Below are positions 47,084 to 56,101 of a stretch of 64,000 nt of DNA, one piece after another; position 1 is the stretch's first letter, and every line of letters begins with the position of its first letter. The notes below the pieces were generated by a model, which saw nothing but the letters and a program-made list of their open reading frames with translations, had not been told where the DNA came from and did no database searches. The stretch comes from Alphaproteobacteria bacterium HGW-Alphaproteobacteria-18 (GTDB lineage Bacteria; Pseudomonadota; Alphaproteobacteria; Caulobacterales; Hyphomonadaceae), in NCBI GenBank assembly GCA_002841155.1, contig PHEH01000003.1, positions 1 to 64,000 on the forward strand, given 5' to 3'. Position numbers and translations under genes: made by a program.

Positions 47084-47707
47084 ATGCCGGAATGGGCAAT
47101 TTACGCAGTCGCGGTGGTGGCGGGCTATCTCGCCGGCTCGGTCCCGTTCGGCCTCGTCCTGGTGAAGGCGGCCGGTCTGGGTGACATCCGTGAGATCGGC
47201 TCCAAAAGCATCGGCGCCACCAATGTGCTGCGCACCGGCCGCAAGGATCTGGCGCTGGCCACCCTCCTGCTCGACAGCCTGAAAGCCGGCCTCGTGGCCC
47301 TTGCCTTCACGCTGATCGCGGGGCGCGAGGCGGGCATGGTCGCAGGCGCCGCCGCCTTCCTCGGCCATTGCTATCCCCTCTGGCTGAAGTTCAAGGGTGG
47401 CAAGGGCGTGGCCACCTATGCCGGCCTCCTCCTCTTCATCACGCCGCTGCATGGGCTGGTCGTGGGCGCGCCGGTCTGGCTCGGCATGTTTGCCCTCACG
47501 CGCATTTCCTCGCTTTCGGCGCTCACCGCCGCGATCACCGTTCCTCCGGGGGCGTATCTTCTGGGCGAGCGCAGCCCCGTGATCCTCGGCGGCCTGGCGC
47601 TCCTCTCAGTGCTCGTTTTCTGGACCCACCGGGAAAATCTCGGCCGCCTCCTGAAAGGCACCGAGCCCCGCTTTGGTGCCAAAAAGAAAGACGCGCCGGA
47701 GGCATGA
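47084..47707 (+). CDS. plsY: Acyl-phosphate:glycerol-3-phosphate acyltransferase PlsY
   Basis: The inner membrane enzyme that moves an acyl group from acyl phosphate to glycerol 3-phosphate, the first step of phospholipid synthesis. It has 207 residues from the ATG at 47084 (GAGGAA upstream), with about five hydrophobic segments. Motifs: GSVPFGLVL, GSKSIGATNVLRTGRK (motif 1), FKGGKGVAT (motif 2) and the C-terminal HRENLGRLLKGTEPRFG. The stop overlaps the dprA start as ATGA, as often in alphaproteobacteria. Confidence 0.95.
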   Translation: MPEWAIYAVAVVAGYLAGSVPFGLVLVKAAGLGDIREIGSKSIGATNVLRTGRKDLALATLLLDSLKAGLVALAFTLIAGREAGMVAGAAAFLGHCYPLWLKFKGGKGVATYAGLLLFITPLHGLVVGAPVWLGMFALTRISSLSALTAAITVPPGAYLLGERSPVILGGLALLSVLVFWTHRENLGRLLKGTEPRFGAKKKDAPEA

Positions 47708-48822
47708 GCCTGCCCCGTCCCCTCACGGACGGGCAGCGCCTCGACTGGCTGCGCCTGGCGCGCACCCAGAATGTCGGCCCGGTCACCTTTGCCCAGCTGA
47801 TGCTGCGCTATGGCGATGCCGGCAAAGCCCTCGCCGCGCTGCCCGAAATCGCCAGCCGCGCCGCGCGCGGCAAGTCTGTCTGCATTCCGCCTGCGGACAG
47901 TATCGCCCGGGAGATCGCCGCCGCCGAAAAATACGGCGCCCGCATCGTGGCAAGCTGCGAGCCGGACTATCCTGCCCTCCTCCGCATGCTTGATCCCCCG
48001 CCCCCGGTGCTCACCCTGCTCGGCAATGCGGCGCTGGCCGCCCAGCCCACCTGCGCCATTGTTGGCGCGCGCAATGCCTCCGCCGCGGGCCGCAAGATCG
48101 CGCGCGACATGGCCGCCGCGCTGGGCAAAGCCGGCTACACCATCGTCTCGGGTCTCGCGTTGGGGATTGATGGCGAGGCCCATGCCGCCAGCCTGCCCAC
48201 TGGCACGGTCGCCGTCCTTGGCGGCGGCATCGATCACGTCTATCCGCCCCAGCATGACCGGCTCTATGCAGAGGTCGCCCAGCAGGGCCTTATAATTTCG
48301 GAGATGCCCTTCGGTCACCGCGCCAAGGCGCAGGACTTCCCCCGCCGCAACCGCATCATCACGGGCCTGGCGCGGGGCACCGTCGTGGTCGAGGCGGCCG
48401 AGCGGTCGGGCTCGCTGATCTCCGCCCGCGTCGCCAATGAGCAGGGCCGGGAGGTCATGGCCGTGCCCGGCTCCCCGCTCGATCCGCGCGCGGCGGGCAC
48501 CAACAACCTCATCCGCAATGGCGCCGCCCTGGTCCGCCATGCCGGCGATGTGCTGGAGGTTCTGACCTCCCTCCCCCTCCTGCGCGTCTCGGCGCCCCCG
48601 GCGGAAATGTATGACGCGGCCCATCATGGCGGAGGCGATCCGATCCCGCCGTCCGAACTGGCGCGTGTCCGCGAGGCGCTCAGCCCCCATGCCATGCCGC
48701 TGGATGAAATCGCGCGGGCAGCCGGGGTCAGCGCGGCGCGCGCCGGGGCGATTCTGATGGAGCTCGAACTGGCCGGCGAGGCGACGACGTTCTCAGGCGG
48801 AATGGCGTCCAGGGCTGTGTAA
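47704..48822 (+). CDS. dprA: DNA-processing protein DprA
   Basis: Binds incoming single-stranded DNA during natural transformation and loads RecA. The protein has 372 residues: an N-terminal SAM-like domain (LRLARTQNVGPVTFAQLM), a Rossmann-like DprA domain (about 110-290; IVGARNASAAG, VSGLALGIDGEAH, FPRRNRIITGLA, RSGSLISARVANEQGREVMAVPG), and a C-terminal winged helix (about 310-368). The ATG overlaps the plsY stop. Five TGTCC repeats begin five nt after its stop codon. Confidence 0.95.
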   Translation: MSLPRPLTDGQRLDWLRLARTQNVGPVTFAQLMLRYGDAGKALAALPEIASRAARGKSVCIPPADSIAREIAAAEKYGARIVASCEPDYPALLRMLDPPPPVLTLLGNAALAAQPTCAIVGARNASAAGRKIARDMAAALGKAGYTIVSGLALGIDGEAHAASLPTGTVAVLGGGIDHVYPPQHDRLYAEVAQQGLIISEMPFGHRAKAQDFPRRNRIITGLARGTVVVEAAERSGSLISARVANEQGREVMAVPGSPLDPRAAGTNNLIRNGAALVRHAGDVLEVLTSLPLLRVSAPPAEMYDAAHHGGGDPIPPSELARVREALSPHAMPLDEIARAAGVSAARAGAILMELELAGEATTFSGGMASRAV

Positions 48823-48826
48823 AACC

Positions 48827-48876
48827 TGTCCTGATTTGTCCCAAACTGTCCCGGATTGTCCTGAACTGTCCCGCAA
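48827..48876 (+). repeat. 10-bp-period TGTCC direct repeat array, copy 2
   Basis: TGTCC starts at 48827, 48837, 48847, 48857 and 48867, with no deviation from a 10-bp step; the five spacer nucleotides vary. The array begins five nt after the dprA stop in the sense direction. Its relation to the array at 131-187 is shown by the identical 15-mer TGTCCTGATTTGTCC. The rest of the gap to lptD (48877-49078) shows no gene; it contains CCCGG-rich segments and the probable lptD promoter. Confidence 0.8.
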
Positions 48877-49078
48877 ATGGCAGGCTTTGCGCCCTGAAAT
48901 GACCCGGAATGTCTTGATTTTACCGGGTTTGGCTGTGGCCTGTCTGCACTGTAATGGAGCGATAGCACATCCCGGCGATTGCATGGCTGGACGCCCCGGC
49001 GGTTCCTCTCTAAGCCTCACTTTCGGGAGAAACGCGGCGCCATCTGCCGGGTGGGGCGTAGCGTACGGGTAGTTCAGG

Positions 49079-51277
49079 ATGCCGTCTGTGGTGAAATGGT
49101 CTCACTATGCGCTTCTGGCCGGCTTTTCCGCCGTCATGCCGGTAGCCGCTTTTGCGCAGACCGAAGCTGAACCTGATGTAGCGACAGCAGTTACAGACGA
49201 ACGCGTCGTGCTTGAGGCCGATATCGTCTACGAAAACTCAGATGACAATACGATCATCGCCGAAGGCAATGTCGAAGCCCTCTATCAGGGCCGCGTCCTG
49301 CGCGCCGATCGGGTGATCTTTGACCGCACCAGCGAACGCGCCCGCGCCTCGGGCAATGTCGTCATGATCGAAGCCGATGGCAGCCAGCAATTTGCTGACG
49401 AGATCGATGTCGGCCCAAACCTCTCAGATGGCTTCGCCATCGGCTACTCCGCCCGCCTGCCGGGAGATGCCACCGTTGCGGCCAAGTCCGCCATCCGCCG
49501 GTCCGACGGCATCAATGCGATGGAGCATGTGGTCTATACAGCCTGTCCCATCTGCGAGGACGGCAAGGCTCCAACCTGGACGATCCGGGCCCGCCGCGCT
49601 GTTCTGGACGAAGAATCGCAGATGATCTCCTACCGCGATGCTGTGGTTGAAATCGCTGGGATTCCAGTGTTTTACCTGCCCTATCTCTCCCATCCGGACC
49701 CCAACTCCGAGCGCCGTTCCGGCCTGTTGATGCCCAAACCCGGCCTATCCTCCAAGCTCGGCCCTTTTTACCAACAACCCTATTACTGGGCTGTTTCGGA
49801 CTATTCCGACGTTACCATCTCGCCAATGGTATCGCAGAATGTGAACCCGCTGATCGGGCTGGATTTCCGCAAGCGCTTCTATTCCGGCGCGGTGAAATTC
49901 GAGACCAGCTTTACTCATGAGGCCGATTTCAACAGCAATGGCGAAACCTTCGGTGAAGAGACCTTCCGCGGCCACCTCTTTGGCAATGGCCTGTTTGCCA
50001 TTTCGCCCGAATGGAAATGGGGATTCGGCGTCGAAACCCAGACCGACGACCTTTACGACCGGCGCTACGATATCAGCGGTCAGGGGGATAAGCGCGGCCT
50101 CTACTCAAACCAGCCGCGCCGTCTGCTCTCCCAGCTTTTCGTTACAGGTCAAGGGGATAGCTACTATACTGACGCGGCCCTTCTGAACTTCCAGGGCCTG
50201 CGCGGCGAAGATGATGCGGCCCGCCTGCCCTTGGTTTCCCCCCTCGCCTATGCCGACAAATACTGGGATCTGGGCGCCTATGGCTTCGCCTCGGTAAATG
50301 CGTCCTCCGCCATTCTGACCCGGGATGTGGGCGCCGACAGCCACCGCGTCAGCCTCGGCGGCGACTGGAACACGATGAAGATCCTGCCGGGCGGCTTCAC
50401 CTTTGAACCCTTCGCAGAATTGCGCGGTGACTATTACATGCTGGACAAAGCTGTCAGCGGTAAGGATTCGGTAGCGCGCGGGGTCGGCAGTGCCGGCACG
50501 AAAATCGCTTATCCCATGGTACGCCCCGGCGCCAATTTAGACATCATGCTTGAGCCTGCGGTGATGGCCGCCTGGGGCTTCTCGAATGTGAATGATCCGG
50601 CAATTCCGGTTGAAGACAGCCTCTTGTACGAATTCGACGAGACGAGCCTTTACGAGGCGAACGGCTTCAGCAATTTCGATCTCTATGAGGGCGACGGAAA
50701 GCTGAGCGCTGGTCTTACAGCCCGCGCCATCTGGAAAAATGGCACAGAGATAGCAACCACTGTCGGACGCCGCTGGCGTTCCCGCGCCGATCCCAGATTC
50801 GATGTCGCCAGCAACCTCGACGGAAAGTCCTCAGACTGGATTGCCGCGGCCAGCTTCAAGATGGGCAGATCGCTGGAGCTCAGCTCGCGTGTGCGCCTGA
50901 ACGAAGACGACCTGTCACTTAGCCGCTTCGATATGCGCGCCTCGACCTCCTTCAACAGGTTCCGTGCTGTGGGCCAGTATTACAAGATTGACGAGCGCAT
51001 CAGCCCTGCGGGGACTTCAGATGAAGGGGTCTACCTGCGGGGTGAGGCCCAGATAACTGACCGTTACTCGGTCGTATTTGGCCAACTTCGCGACATAAGC
51101 CGGAATGTGAATACCAAACAGGAATTGGGAATCGCCTACACCGATGATTGTTCAAGGTTTGAATTTCTTTATGCCCGTTCAGAGCTAAGGGATCGAACCC
51201 TTGGCCCCTCGGAAAGCTTCCTGGTCCGCTTTTCACTGCTGTCTCTGGGTAATTTCGGGTCTGATAGCTTCGACTGA
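49079..51277 (+). CDS. lptD: LPS-assembly protein LptD
   Basis: The outer membrane barrel that inserts lipopolysaccharide into the outer leaflet. It has 732 residues with a signal peptide ending AAFAQ, an OstA/LptA-like N-terminal domain (about 40-150; DNTIIAEGNVEALYQGRVLRADRV), a Cys-containing segment (TACPICEDG), and the barrel domain (PYLSHPDPNSERRSGLLMP through FSLLSLGNFG). A further Cys near the C-terminus (YTDDCSRFEF) may pair with those of the N-terminal domain, as in E. coli. surA follows after 140 nt, the usual order in this class, but lptF and lptG are not in front. Confidence 0.94.
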   Translation: MPSVVKWSHYALLAGFSAVMPVAAFAQTEAEPDVATAVTDERVVLEADIVYENSDDNTIIAEGNVEALYQGRVLRADRVIFDRTSERARASGNVVMIEADGSQQFADEIDVGPNLSDGFAIGYSARLPGDATVAAKSAIRRSDGINAMEHVVYTACPICEDGKAPTWTIRARRAVLDEESQMISYRDAVVEIAGIPVFYLPYLSHPDPNSERRSGLLMPKPGLSSKLGPFYQQPYYWAVSDYSDVTISPMVSQNVNPLIGLDFRKRFYSGAVKFETSFTHEADFNSNGETFGEETFRGHLFGNGLFAISPEWKWGFGVETQTDDLYDRRYDISGQGDKRGLYSNQPRRLLSQLFVTGQGDSYYTDAALLNFQGLRGEDDAARLPLVSPLAYADKYWDLGAYGFASVNASSAILTRDVGADSHRVSLGGDWNTMKILPGGFTFEPFAELRGDYYMLDKAVSGKDSVARGVGSAGTKIAYPMVRPGANLDIMLEPAVMAAWGFSNVNDPAIPVEDSLLYEFDETSLYEANGFSNFDLYEGDGKLSAGLTARAIWKNGTEIATTVGRRWRSRADPRFDVASNLDGKSSDWIAAASFKMGRSLELSSRVRLNEDDLSLSRFDMRASTSFNRFRAVGQYYKIDERISPAGTSDEGVYLRGEAQITDRYSVVFGQLRDISRNVNTKQELGIAYTDDCSRFEFLYARSELRDRTLGPSESFLVRFSLLSLGNFGSDSFD

Positions 51278-51417
51278 CCCGAAATCGGAAAAAACGAACT
51301 ACAGCAAACTTCACTGATGACTGTAGCGGCGCGTTGCGCGATGTGACGAGACTTGTAAGGTCCGATAGCGAAAAACAGGCTTAATTCCCGACCCTCGGGG
51401 AGCCATGGAGACGTCGT

Positions 51418-52665
51418 ATGGTACGTGTTGTGTTCTTGGCAGCAGCTTTTGCGGCGATCAGCGCTTTGGGCGCGCCCGTTTCGCCCGCCAGCGCGCAGGA
51501 ATCGAACCGGCAGACCTTGGAGGGCATTGCCGCCATCGTTAATGACAAACCCATCTCCTATTCGGACGTCCGCCAGCGCGCGCGCCTCCTCCTGCTTACC
51601 ATCGGCGCCTCTCAGCCGACCCAGGAGCAGGTCCAGCAGATTACGGGCCAGGCCCTCGAACAGCTGATCGATGAAAAACTCCAGCTCGACCGTGTCGCTG
51701 AATACAAGGTTGAGGTTGATCGACGCGAAATTGACGCCGCCGTGCAGGAGATGGCAAGCGATGCGGGGCTTACCGGTGACGTGCTGCGCCAGCAACTTTC
51801 TGCCTCGGGCGTGAACCCGGCGAGCCTTGAAGACCAGATGCGCGCCGAAATCGCGTGGAACCGCCTGATGAGCGGCCTTTATGGCAACCGGATCCGCATC
51901 TCGGAAAATCAGGTGGATGATCAGATGTCGCGCCTCCGGACTGCATCTCAGAAAACGCAGTTCCGCATTGGCGAGATCTTCCTGTACGCGCCTGATGATG
52001 AAACCAAACTTGAAGCCATGAGCGCAGCTCAGTCCATCATCAGCCAGTTGCAACAAGGGGCTGACTTCCGCGTCGCGGCTCAGCGTATCTCGTCTGCGCC
52101 GACTTCGGCTGCGGGCGGGGACATGGGCTGGGTGACCATCGAAGATATTGATCCGGCTATCGCCGAGGCTGTGAAACAGTCTACGGGAGCTGGGCTTTTG
52201 GAACCCATCAGGACTGAGAACGGCGTCTACATCATTCTCGTGGGCGGCAAGCGTGAGCCTGCCGAACCAGTAACACGGGTTGACCTGAAGCGGCTCGTTG
52301 CTACGGACGGACTAGAAGCCAGCCTGACGGAAGCCATCGGCCGCATCAGCAGCTGCGGCGATGTCCAGTCTGTTGCAAACTCACGCTCCACCCTGCGCGT
52401 GCAGGACATCAACGACATCAATGTCGATGAGCTTGGCCCTGAAGGCCGCAGCCTCGTTCTGGCAACCGACGTTGGCCAGCCGACCGAAATTTTCGCCGTC
52501 GCCTCCGGTCTCGCCGTTATGTATGTCTGCCGCCGTCAGGAAGGTGCAGAGGCATTGCCCTCGCGTGAAGATCTGAAGGGCTCGTTGAAATCGCGCGAGC
52601 TCAGCATGATTTCCGAACGGGAACTGCGCAACGCACGGCGCCTGGCGACGATCATCTACCGCTAG
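51418..52665 (+). CDS. surA: Periplasmic peptidyl-prolyl isomerase and chaperone SurA
   Basis: A periplasmic chaperone for outer membrane proteins such as LptD. It has 415 residues: signal peptide ending ASAQE, an N-terminal SurA helical domain (about 30-160; IAAIVNDKPISYSDVRQRARLLL) and one parvulin domain (about 180-280; GEIFLYAPDD, GGDMGWVTIEDIDPAIAEAV). The E. coli protein has two parvulin domains; one is common in alphaproteobacteria. It lies between lptD and pdxA, as in many Gram-negatives. Confidence 0.92.
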   Translation: MVRVVFLAAAFAAISALGAPVSPASAQESNRQTLEGIAAIVNDKPISYSDVRQRARLLLLTIGASQPTQEQVQQITGQALEQLIDEKLQLDRVAEYKVEVDRREIDAAVQEMASDAGLTGDVLRQQLSASGVNPASLEDQMRAEIAWNRLMSGLYGNRIRISENQVDDQMSRLRTASQKTQFRIGEIFLYAPDDETKLEAMSAAQSIISQLQQGADFRVAAQRISSAPTSAAGGDMGWVTIEDIDPAIAEAVKQSTGAGLLEPIRTENGVYIILVGGKREPAEPVTRVDLKRLVATDGLEASLTEAIGRISSCGDVQSVANSRSTLRVQDINDINVDELGPEGRSLVLATDVGQPTEIFAVASGLAVMYVCRRQEGAEALPSREDLKGSLKSRELSMISERELRNARRLATIIYR

Positions 52666-52715
52666 GACAGGCGATTCCGCTTGATCCGCTTCGCGATTGG
52701 CGCGACACCCCGCGC

Positions 52716-53723
52716 GTGACCTCGCCATCCCTCCTTCCTCTGGCCCTGACCATGGGCGACCCCGCAGGGTGCGGGCCGCAGATTACGGTGGCCGCCTGGA
52801 AAGCGCTCAGGAGCGACCCTGCCAGCGCATTCTATGTACGCGGCTGGCCGGAGCTCTACCGCAACGCACCCATTGAAGAGATCAACGCGCCTGAAGACGC
52901 AGCTGCTGTGTTCTCACGGGCGTTGCCGGTGTTGCCGCTCAGCGGCCCGGTGACCGTCACGCAGGGCAATCCTGATCCCCAGACCGCCAAGGGTATCATT
53001 GCCTCCATCGAGGCCGCGACTGCGGATGCCCTTCGCGGCGCTGCCGGCGCGGTGGTGACCAATCCGATCCACAAAGCGCTGCTTTACGGTCAGGGTTTCC
53101 GCTTTCCGGGTCATACCGAGTTCATTGCCGACCTCTGCGCGCCAGCGGGCGGGCCAGCACCCGAACCTGTCATGATGTTGACCGGTGGAGGCCTGCGCGT
53201 GGCGCTGGCGACGATCCACATGCCCTACGCCGCCGTTCCCGCCGCCCTGGCCGATGGCCGCCTGCCGCGCATCGCCCGGATCACGGCGGCCGCGCTGACA
53301 CGCCAGTTCGGCATTCAGCGCCCCCGGATTGCCTTTACCGGCCTCAACCCGCATGCCGGAGAAGACGGCACGATCGGCCGCGAGGAAATCGAGATCATCA
53401 ACCCGGCTGCGCGGCAGCTGCGCGAAGAAGGCATCGACATTTCCGATGCCCGCCCCGGCGATACCGTTTTCAGCGAAGCACTGAACGGGCGTTTCGATGC
53501 GGTGATCGCGATGACCCATGATCAGGGCCTTATCCCGGTCAAGACGCTCGACATCTGGGGCGGCGTGAACACAACGCTCGGTCTGCCGATTATCCGCACC
53601 AGCCCGGACCACGGCACCGCCTATGACGCCGCCGCCGCCGGAACCGCAAAGCCTGACAGCCTGATCGCCGCCATCCAGTCTGCGCGGGAACAGGCCGCCA
53701 ATTGGGCGAGGAGCCCCGCATGA
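52716..53723 (+). CDS. pdxA: 4-hydroxythreonine-4-phosphate dehydrogenase PdxA
   Basis: An NAD-dependent enzyme of the DXP-dependent pyridoxal phosphate pathway, oxidising 4-phosphohydroxy-L-threonine. It has 335 residues from a GTG start at 52716; no other start codon lies in frame upstream near it. Motifs: LTMGDPAGCGPQIT, FPGHTEFIADL (metal-binding His), GLNPHAGEDGTIGREE and MTHDQGLIPVK (metal His), TSPDHGTAYD. The stop overlaps the rsmA start as ATGA. Confidence 0.95.
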   Translation: MTSPSLLPLALTMGDPAGCGPQITVAAWKALRSDPASAFYVRGWPELYRNAPIEEINAPEDAAAVFSRALPVLPLSGPVTVTQGNPDPQTAKGIIASIEAATADALRGAAGAVVTNPIHKALLYGQGFRFPGHTEFIADLCAPAGGPAPEPVMMLTGGGLRVALATIHMPYAAVPAALADGRLPRIARITAAALTRQFGIQRPRIAFTGLNPHAGEDGTIGREEIEIINPAARQLREEGIDISDARPGDTVFSEALNGRFDAVIAMTHDQGLIPVKTLDIWGGVNTTLGLPIIRTSPDHGTAYDAAAAGTAKPDSLIAAIQSAREQAANWARSPA

Positions 53724-54577
53724 GTAATGATTACGGCTATGAAGATGAAAACGACGGCGCCCCGCCGTTGACCGATGCGCCCGCGCGCAAGTCTCTGGGG
53801 CAACACTTCCTGTTTGATCCGAGCATCCTGAAGCGCGCGGCAAATGCGGCCGGCCCGCTCAAGGGGCGAACCGTGATTGAAGTAGGCCCCGGCCCCGGCG
53901 GGCTAACGCGCGCCATCCTGAACGAAGAGCCTGCGCTGCTGATTGCGGTGGAGACTGACCCGCGCTTTTCAGAAGCGCTGCTCAGCTGGCCGGAGGCAAA
54001 AAGCGGCCGCCTTCAGGTGATTGCGCGGGACGCGCGCAAAGTTCACTGGGAGAAACTGTTGCAGGAGGCAGGCGCGGCAACGCCTGTGATGATCATTGCA
54101 AACCTTCCGTACAATGTCGGCACGCCGCTGTTGATTGACTGGCTGAAAGCAGGCGACTGGCGCGGGCCGATGGCGCTGATGTTCCAGAGGGAAGTGGCCG
54201 ACCGGATCTGCGCGAAACCCGATACGGACGCCTATGGCCGGCTTGCCGTGATCTCGCAGGCCGTCACCCGCCCGCGCATCGCCTTCACCCTGCCGCCGGG
54301 CGCGTTCCGCCCGCCGCCGAAAGTCGACAGCGCGGTGGTCGAGTTTGAGCCTCTGCCGCCGGGCGAACGGTTTGAGCATCTGGCGCTGCTGGAGCAGATT
54401 GCCGGGGCCGCCTTTGGCCAGCGCCGCAAGATGCTGCGTGCCGCGCTGAAACCCTTCGCCAAGAAGCGTGGGATGAAGGCCGAAGCGTGGCTTGAGGAGT
54501 GCGGTATCACACCGACAGCCCGCGCAGAAACGCTGACTCAGGCTGAGTTCCGCAAGCTGGCGTCTAGTCTCGCTTAG
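53720..54577 (+). CDS. rsmA: 16S rRNA (adenine1518-N6/adenine1519-N6)-dimethyltransferase RsmA
   Basis: Dimethylates two adjacent adenines in the loop of helix 45 of 16S rRNA with S-adenosylmethionine. It has 285 residues from 53720 (GAGGAG upstream, ATGA overlap with pdxA). Motifs: SLGQHFLFD (motif X), IEVGPGPGGLTRAIL (motif I), and the catalytic NLPY in IANLPYNVGTPLL (motif IV). The C-terminal helical domain is present (FGQRRKMLRAALKPF). It ends with a 4-nt convergent overlap with gmk. Confidence 0.96.
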   Translation: MSNDYGYEDENDGAPPLTDAPARKSLGQHFLFDPSILKRAANAAGPLKGRTVIEVGPGPGGLTRAILNEEPALLIAVETDPRFSEALLSWPEAKSGRLQVIARDARKVHWEKLLQEAGAATPVMIIANLPYNVGTPLLIDWLKAGDWRGPMALMFQREVADRICAKPDTDAYGRLAVISQAVTRPRIAFTLPPGAFRPPPKVDSAVVEFEPLPPGERFEHLALLEQIAGAAFGQRRKMLRAALKPFAKKRGMKAEAWLEECGITPTARAETLTQAEFRKLASSLA

Positions 54578-55227
54578 GCCTCGCCCAACAGGGCGCGGAC
54601 ATGATCCTCAAGGTCCAGCTGGCGCAGGCGCTTCAGGCGCTCGACCAGCAGGATGCGTTTCAGGCGCTGATAGGCGACATTGAGATCGTCATTGACGATC
54701 ACATAATCGTAGCGTCGCCAATGCATGATCTCACGCTTGGCGTCTTCCATGCGGCGAGCAACCAGTTCCGGCGTTGAACCTGGCCGGCCGGCCAGGCGCG
54801 CCTGTAGGGCCTCGATGCTGGGCGGGAGGATGAAGACCGAAACCACATCATTGGGCATCTGGTCATGCAGCGCATCGGCGCCCTGCCAGTCGACATCGAA
54901 GAGGACGTCTTCGCCCGCTTCGAGCCGGGCGACAGTGTCGGCTTTCGGTGTGCCGTAATGCTTGTCGAAGACATGCGCCCATTCGAGGAATTCGCGCCGC
55001 TCGATCATCCGGTGGAACTCTTCGGGCGTCTTGAAGTAGTAGTCCTGGCCGTCCACCTCGTTTGGCCGGGGCGGGCGCGTGGTGGCCGAGACCGACAGCT
55101 TCACGTCGCCGAACTCATCCAGCAGCATCCGGGACAGCGTGGTTTTCCCCGCGCCGGAGGGGCTGGAGAGGACCAGCATGAGGCCCCGGCGATGGCCGCT
55201 GTCTTTGGGGTGTCCGCTATTCGACAT
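54574..55227 (-). CDS. gmk: Guanylate kinase
   Basis: Phosphorylates GMP to GDP with ATP. It has 217 residues: P-loop SSPSGAGKTTLSR (about 21-33), the GMP-binding SATTRPPRPNEVDGQDYYF, and GRPGSTPELVARRMEDAKREI of the lid and helix region. AAGGAG within the end of yicC precedes the ATG; the two overlap by 11 nt, so translation is linked. The order mltG-yicC-gmk is usual in alphaproteobacteria. Confidence 0.96.
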   Translation of the reverse strand: MSNSGHPKDSGHRRGLMLVLSSPSGAGKTTLSRMLLDEFGDVKLSVSATTRPPRPNEVDGQDYYFKTPEEFHRMIERREFLEWAHVFDKHYGTPKADTVARLEAGEDVLFDVDWQGADALHDQMPNDVVSVFILPPSIEALQARLAGRPGSTPELVARRMEDAKREIMHWRRYDYVIVNDDLNVAYQRLKRILLVERLKRLRQLDLEDHVRALLGEA

Positions 55228-56101
55228 TGGCCGACTGCTCCTTGAACTGGTCGATCACCCCTTTGAGGCCAAGGCCGGCATTCGTCAAATCGAGGCTGAT
55301 GGATTTCGAGCAGAGGGTGTTGGCTTCGCGGTTGAGCTCCTGGGCCAGGAAATCGATCTTCCGGCCGGCCGGCGAGCCTGCCTTGAGCAGGTCTCGGCCG
55401 GTTTTGATGTGCGCCGAAAGGCGGTCAAGTTCCTCGCGGACATCAGCCTTGGCGGCCGACAAGGCCACCTCGGCGGCATAGCGCTCGGCATCGACGCGGC
55501 CTTCACGGTCAAGCTCTTCCAGCTGTTTGGTGAGCTTTGCGCGGATCAGTTCGGGCTGGCCCGCCGCATGGGTTTCGGCTTCGGCTTTAAGGCGCTCCAT
55601 CTCGGTGAGAAGATCTCCCAGAAGGGCCTCCAGCGAGGCGCCTTCAGCCTTGCGCCCTTCGGCAAGGCCATCAAGGGCCTGGGCGGCGCCCGCCGTGAGA
55701 AGCGCGAGGGCGGCTTCATCCATGATGTCGCGCGTGGAACTTGACCCGGCATCGACCACGCCTTTGACCGCCATCAGCGTGGCAATGGCCTCAGAGGAAA
55801 GCTCGCGCCCGGAAACCTTGCGGACAGACTGGGCGAGTTCGGACAGCAGCGCTTCATTGATGACCGCCGAGGCGCCGGACGCGGCCAGCTCGATCCGCAG
55901 GCTGACCTGCAGCGAGCCGCGATTGAACCGCGCCGCCGCCATCGTCTTGACCTCACGCTCCAGCTGCTCGGCGCCGGGCGGCAGGTTCACGCGCACATCC
56001 AGCGAGCGGCCATTGACGCTCTTGGCCTCCCAGGCCCATCCGCCCCAGCTGGCTTCGCCGGTTACCCGCGCAAACCCAGTCATCCCCGACAATGTTCCCA
56101 T
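55217..56101 (-). CDS. yicC: YicC family endoribonuclease
   Basis: A 294-residue YicC protein; E. coli YicC is reported to act as an endoribonuclease on a small RNA. The family N-terminus SGMTGFARVTG and SVNGRSLDVRVNLP are intact, and the DUF1732 C-terminal part has GRKIDFLAQELNREANTLCSKS. It overlaps the mltG stop as TGATG and gmk by 11 nt. The role in this group is not known in detail. Confidence 0.93.
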   Translation of the reverse strand: MGTLSGMTGFARVTGEASWGGWAWEAKSVNGRSLDVRVNLPPGAEQLEREVKTMAAARFNRGSLQVSLRIELAASGASAVINEALLSELAQSVRKVSGRELSSEAIATLMAVKGVVDAGSSSTRDIMDEAALALLTAGAAQALDGLAEGRKAEGASLEALLGDLLTEMERLKAEAETHAAGQPELIRAKLTKQLEELDREGRVDAERYAAEVALSAAKADVREELDRLSAHIKTGRDLLKAGSPAGRKIDFLAQELNREANTLCSKSISLDLTNAGLGLKGVIDQFKEQSANVE

